DNA of 13,650 nucleotides from an uncultured Clostridia bacterium (GTDB lineage Bacteria; Bacillota; Clostridia; Lachnospirales; Lachnospiraceae), in NCBI GenBank assembly GCA_937888895.1, contig CALASV010000199.1, forward strand, positions 1 to 13,650. Reading direction: 5' to 3'. The notes beneath the pieces are model-generated. The model ran no database searches, had not been told where the DNA came from, and saw nothing but the letters and a program-made list of their open reading frames with translations. The translations under genes and the position numbers were made by a program. Below, piece by piece: positions 12,511-13,650 of this stretch. Positions within the stretch are counted from its first letter, which is position 1; each line of letters begins with the position of its first letter.

Positions 12511-13650
12511 TATTTTCTCTCCTTTTCCACATTCAAAACTACTACTTGAAATGGTTGTAATAATAATTTATTTTCTTCTAATGTAACAATATCATTGGAA
12601 AGTAAAACTTCTTTTATATTCTCTTTTACTTCTATTTCTTTTACTTCCTCTAAAAAATTACCTGCTACTAAAATATCTTTGTTTTGTCCTCTACGATAGT
12701 ATGCCATAATTCCTTGTTCTTCTTCCAAAAAAGGCTCTGTTTTTCCATAAACAAATACTTCTTGAAAACTTGGATGATTTCTCAAATTCGCCAATGCTCG
12801 ATAAAAATTCAACACACTGTCAGGCTCATTCTCTTGTCTTTTTGCATTGATTTCTTTAAAGTTTGGATTTACTTCTAGCCAAGGAGTTCCTGTTGTAAAT
12901 CCTGCATTTTTCGTATCGTCCCATTGAAATGGTGTTCTTCCGTTATCACGAGAAAATTGACTCACTACTTTCATTGCTTCCTCATGACTTAACCCAACTC
13001 GAATACATTGTTCATATTCGAAATGACTATTAACATCATCAATCTGTTCCATTGACGTATATTCCATATTTTCCATACCAAGTTCTTGTCCTTGATAAAT
13101 AAACGGAATCCCTTTTAATAGAAAGTATTCTGCTGCCAATAACTTCTTTCCTTTTGTATGACGAGCTACTTTAGGAAGATAATAACTTACACCTCTTGGT
13201 TCATCATGATTTTCTATAATTGTAGAATAGAATCCAATACTCTCTGCCTTTTTCTGACTCTCAAAACAACAACGTTTATAATCTTCTACCGTAGGAATAC
13301 GATTTGCATACCAACCTTTACAAGATTTTCCCTCTATCGTTTGACTAAAATCAAAAATAGAAGAAAAATATCCATTTTCGCCCATAAAATCGTTTAATTC
13401 TTCTTCTTTTTCGTTAAAAACTTCTCCAACAAAAAAGGCATTATGTGGATTTAGTGTTTCATCTCTCATTTCTGCTAAAAATTCACCAATTCCATTCGCA
13501 TGTTTTAACACTTCATTCATATCACACAGACCATCTTCTCTATCTGCCTCATAGTCACAAAATGGTAAAGGTTTTTTAATATTGATAATAGCATCTACTC
13601 GAAAACCACCTAATCCCTTATCTAACCACCAATTCATCATTTTGTAAATT
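12510..13650 (-). CDS. GH13 alpha-glucosidase, C-terminal two thirds (5' end beyond the right edge)
   Basis: This is the last 379 residues of a cytoplasmic glycoside hydrolase family 13 enzyme of the oligo-1,6-glucosidase/maltase group; about 170-190 residues are missing at the front. The frame is open to the edge, so the ATG at 13640 is internal: the upstream codons give IYK, continuing the typical YKMMNWWLDKG helix. Counting from that internal Met, the catalytic nucleophile is D16 (GFRVDAI), the acid/base is E73 (FVGEVFN) and the third acid is D146 in ENHDEPR. FSRDNGRTPFQW is the usual loop late in the barrel, and the end is a short beta domain. Ala follows the nucleophile, a position linked in this subfamily to alpha-1,4 specificity (Val marks alpha-1,6 enzymes). 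It is the first visible gene of the sugar operon. TreC-like phosphotrehalase is a less likely alternative, since an ABC importer delivers unphosphorylated sugar. Confidence 0.93.
   Translation of the reverse strand, partial: IYKMMNWWLDKGLGGFRVDAIINIKKPLPFCDYEADREDGLCDMNEVLKHANGIGEFLAEMRDETLNPHNAFFVGEVFNEKEEELNDFMGENGYFSSIFDFSQTIEGKSCKGWYANRIPTVEDYKRCCFESQKKAESIGFYSTIIENHDEPRGVSYYLPKVARHTKGKKLLAAEYFLLKGIPFIYQGQELGMENMEYTSMEQIDDVNSHFEYEQCIRVGLSHEEAMKVVSQFSRDNGRTPFQWDDTKNAGFTTGTPWLEVNPNFKEINAKRQENEPDSVLNFYRALANLRNHPSFQEVFVYGKTEPFLEEEQGIMAYYRRGQNKDILVAGNFLEEVKEIEVKENIKEVLLSNDIVTLEENKLLLQPFQVVVLNVEKERK

Noticed and set aside
13638..13640. ATG at 13640 as the true start of the GH13 gene
   Set aside because: The frame stays open to the window edge, and the sequence there corresponds to the middle of the catalytic barrel, just before the nucleophile.
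1..13650. Mobile element, prophage, defence island or CRISPR array
   Set aside because: No transposase, integrase, phage gene, spaced direct repeats or defence-type protein is present; every substantial coding region has an ordinary metabolic, transport, sensory or cell-shape assignment except the small membrane protein.

Overview
The window is AT-rich DNA whose gene content and sequence style suggest a low-GC Firmicute, most likely an anaerobic Clostridia/Lachnospiraceae-like gut bacterium. Indicators are strong AGGAGG-type ribosome binding sites, sigma-A style promoters with 17-bp spacers, a stand-alone siroheme/ferredoxin reductase, and a CUT1 sugar ABC operon with no ATPase of its own. 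There are no rRNA or tRNA genes, CRISPR arrays, transposases or phage genes. Ten protein genes are well supported: eight complete and two cut by the window edges. One further complete gene, an unrecognised membrane protein, is probable.

Layout. (1) Positions 1-270 (-) hold the 5' end of an mreB/mbl cell-shape gene, with a clear promoter at 386-414. Diverging from it, 586-1071 (+) encodes a 161-residue four-helix membrane protein I do not recognise. (2) Positions 1125-3840 (-) form a tightly coupled three-gene ABC importer of the iron-siderophore/haem/cobalamin class: lipoprotein, FecCD permease, ATPase, joined by two 4-nt ATGA overlaps. Upstream on the same strand lies a LysR regulator (3916-4812). 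Divergent from LysR is a small siroheme-[4Fe-4S] sulfite/nitrite reductase-like protein with two ferredoxin clusters (4934-5869). (3) A bidirectional terminator separates this from a methyl-accepting chemotaxis protein (5913-7604, -). (4) Positions 7908-9215 (-) encode a CPA2-family cation/proton antiporter, preceded by an unusual palindromic, GC-richer leader. (5) From 9470 to the right edge (-) runs an alpha-glucoside operon in the order GH13 alpha-glucosidase (5' end outside the window), sugar-binding lipoprotein, MalF-type permease, MalG-type permease, terminator.

How the genes work together. The LysR-reductase pair has the layout of a regulator controlling a divergent sulfite reductase gene, as CysL does for cysJI in Bacillus. 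The FecBCD-type importer beside it could supply iron or a tetrapyrrole for the Fe-S/sirohaem enzyme; this link is inference from position. The sugar operon would import alpha-glucosides through a binding protein and two permeases, powered by an ATPase encoded elsewhere, and hydrolyse them in the cytoplasm. The residue after the GH13 nucleophile (Ala) points to alpha-1,4 rather than alpha-1,6 preference.

I found no clear new multi-gene system. The best candidate for undescribed biology is the element at 9251-9316: a 9-bp terminal inverted repeat (11 bp as minus-strand RNA) around a roughly 48% GC core with two internal hairpins. It lies between the antiporter promoter and its start codon and carries a short reading frame ending in an amber codon in frame with the antiporter. 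It could be a dispersed palindromic repeat or a structured leader RNA.
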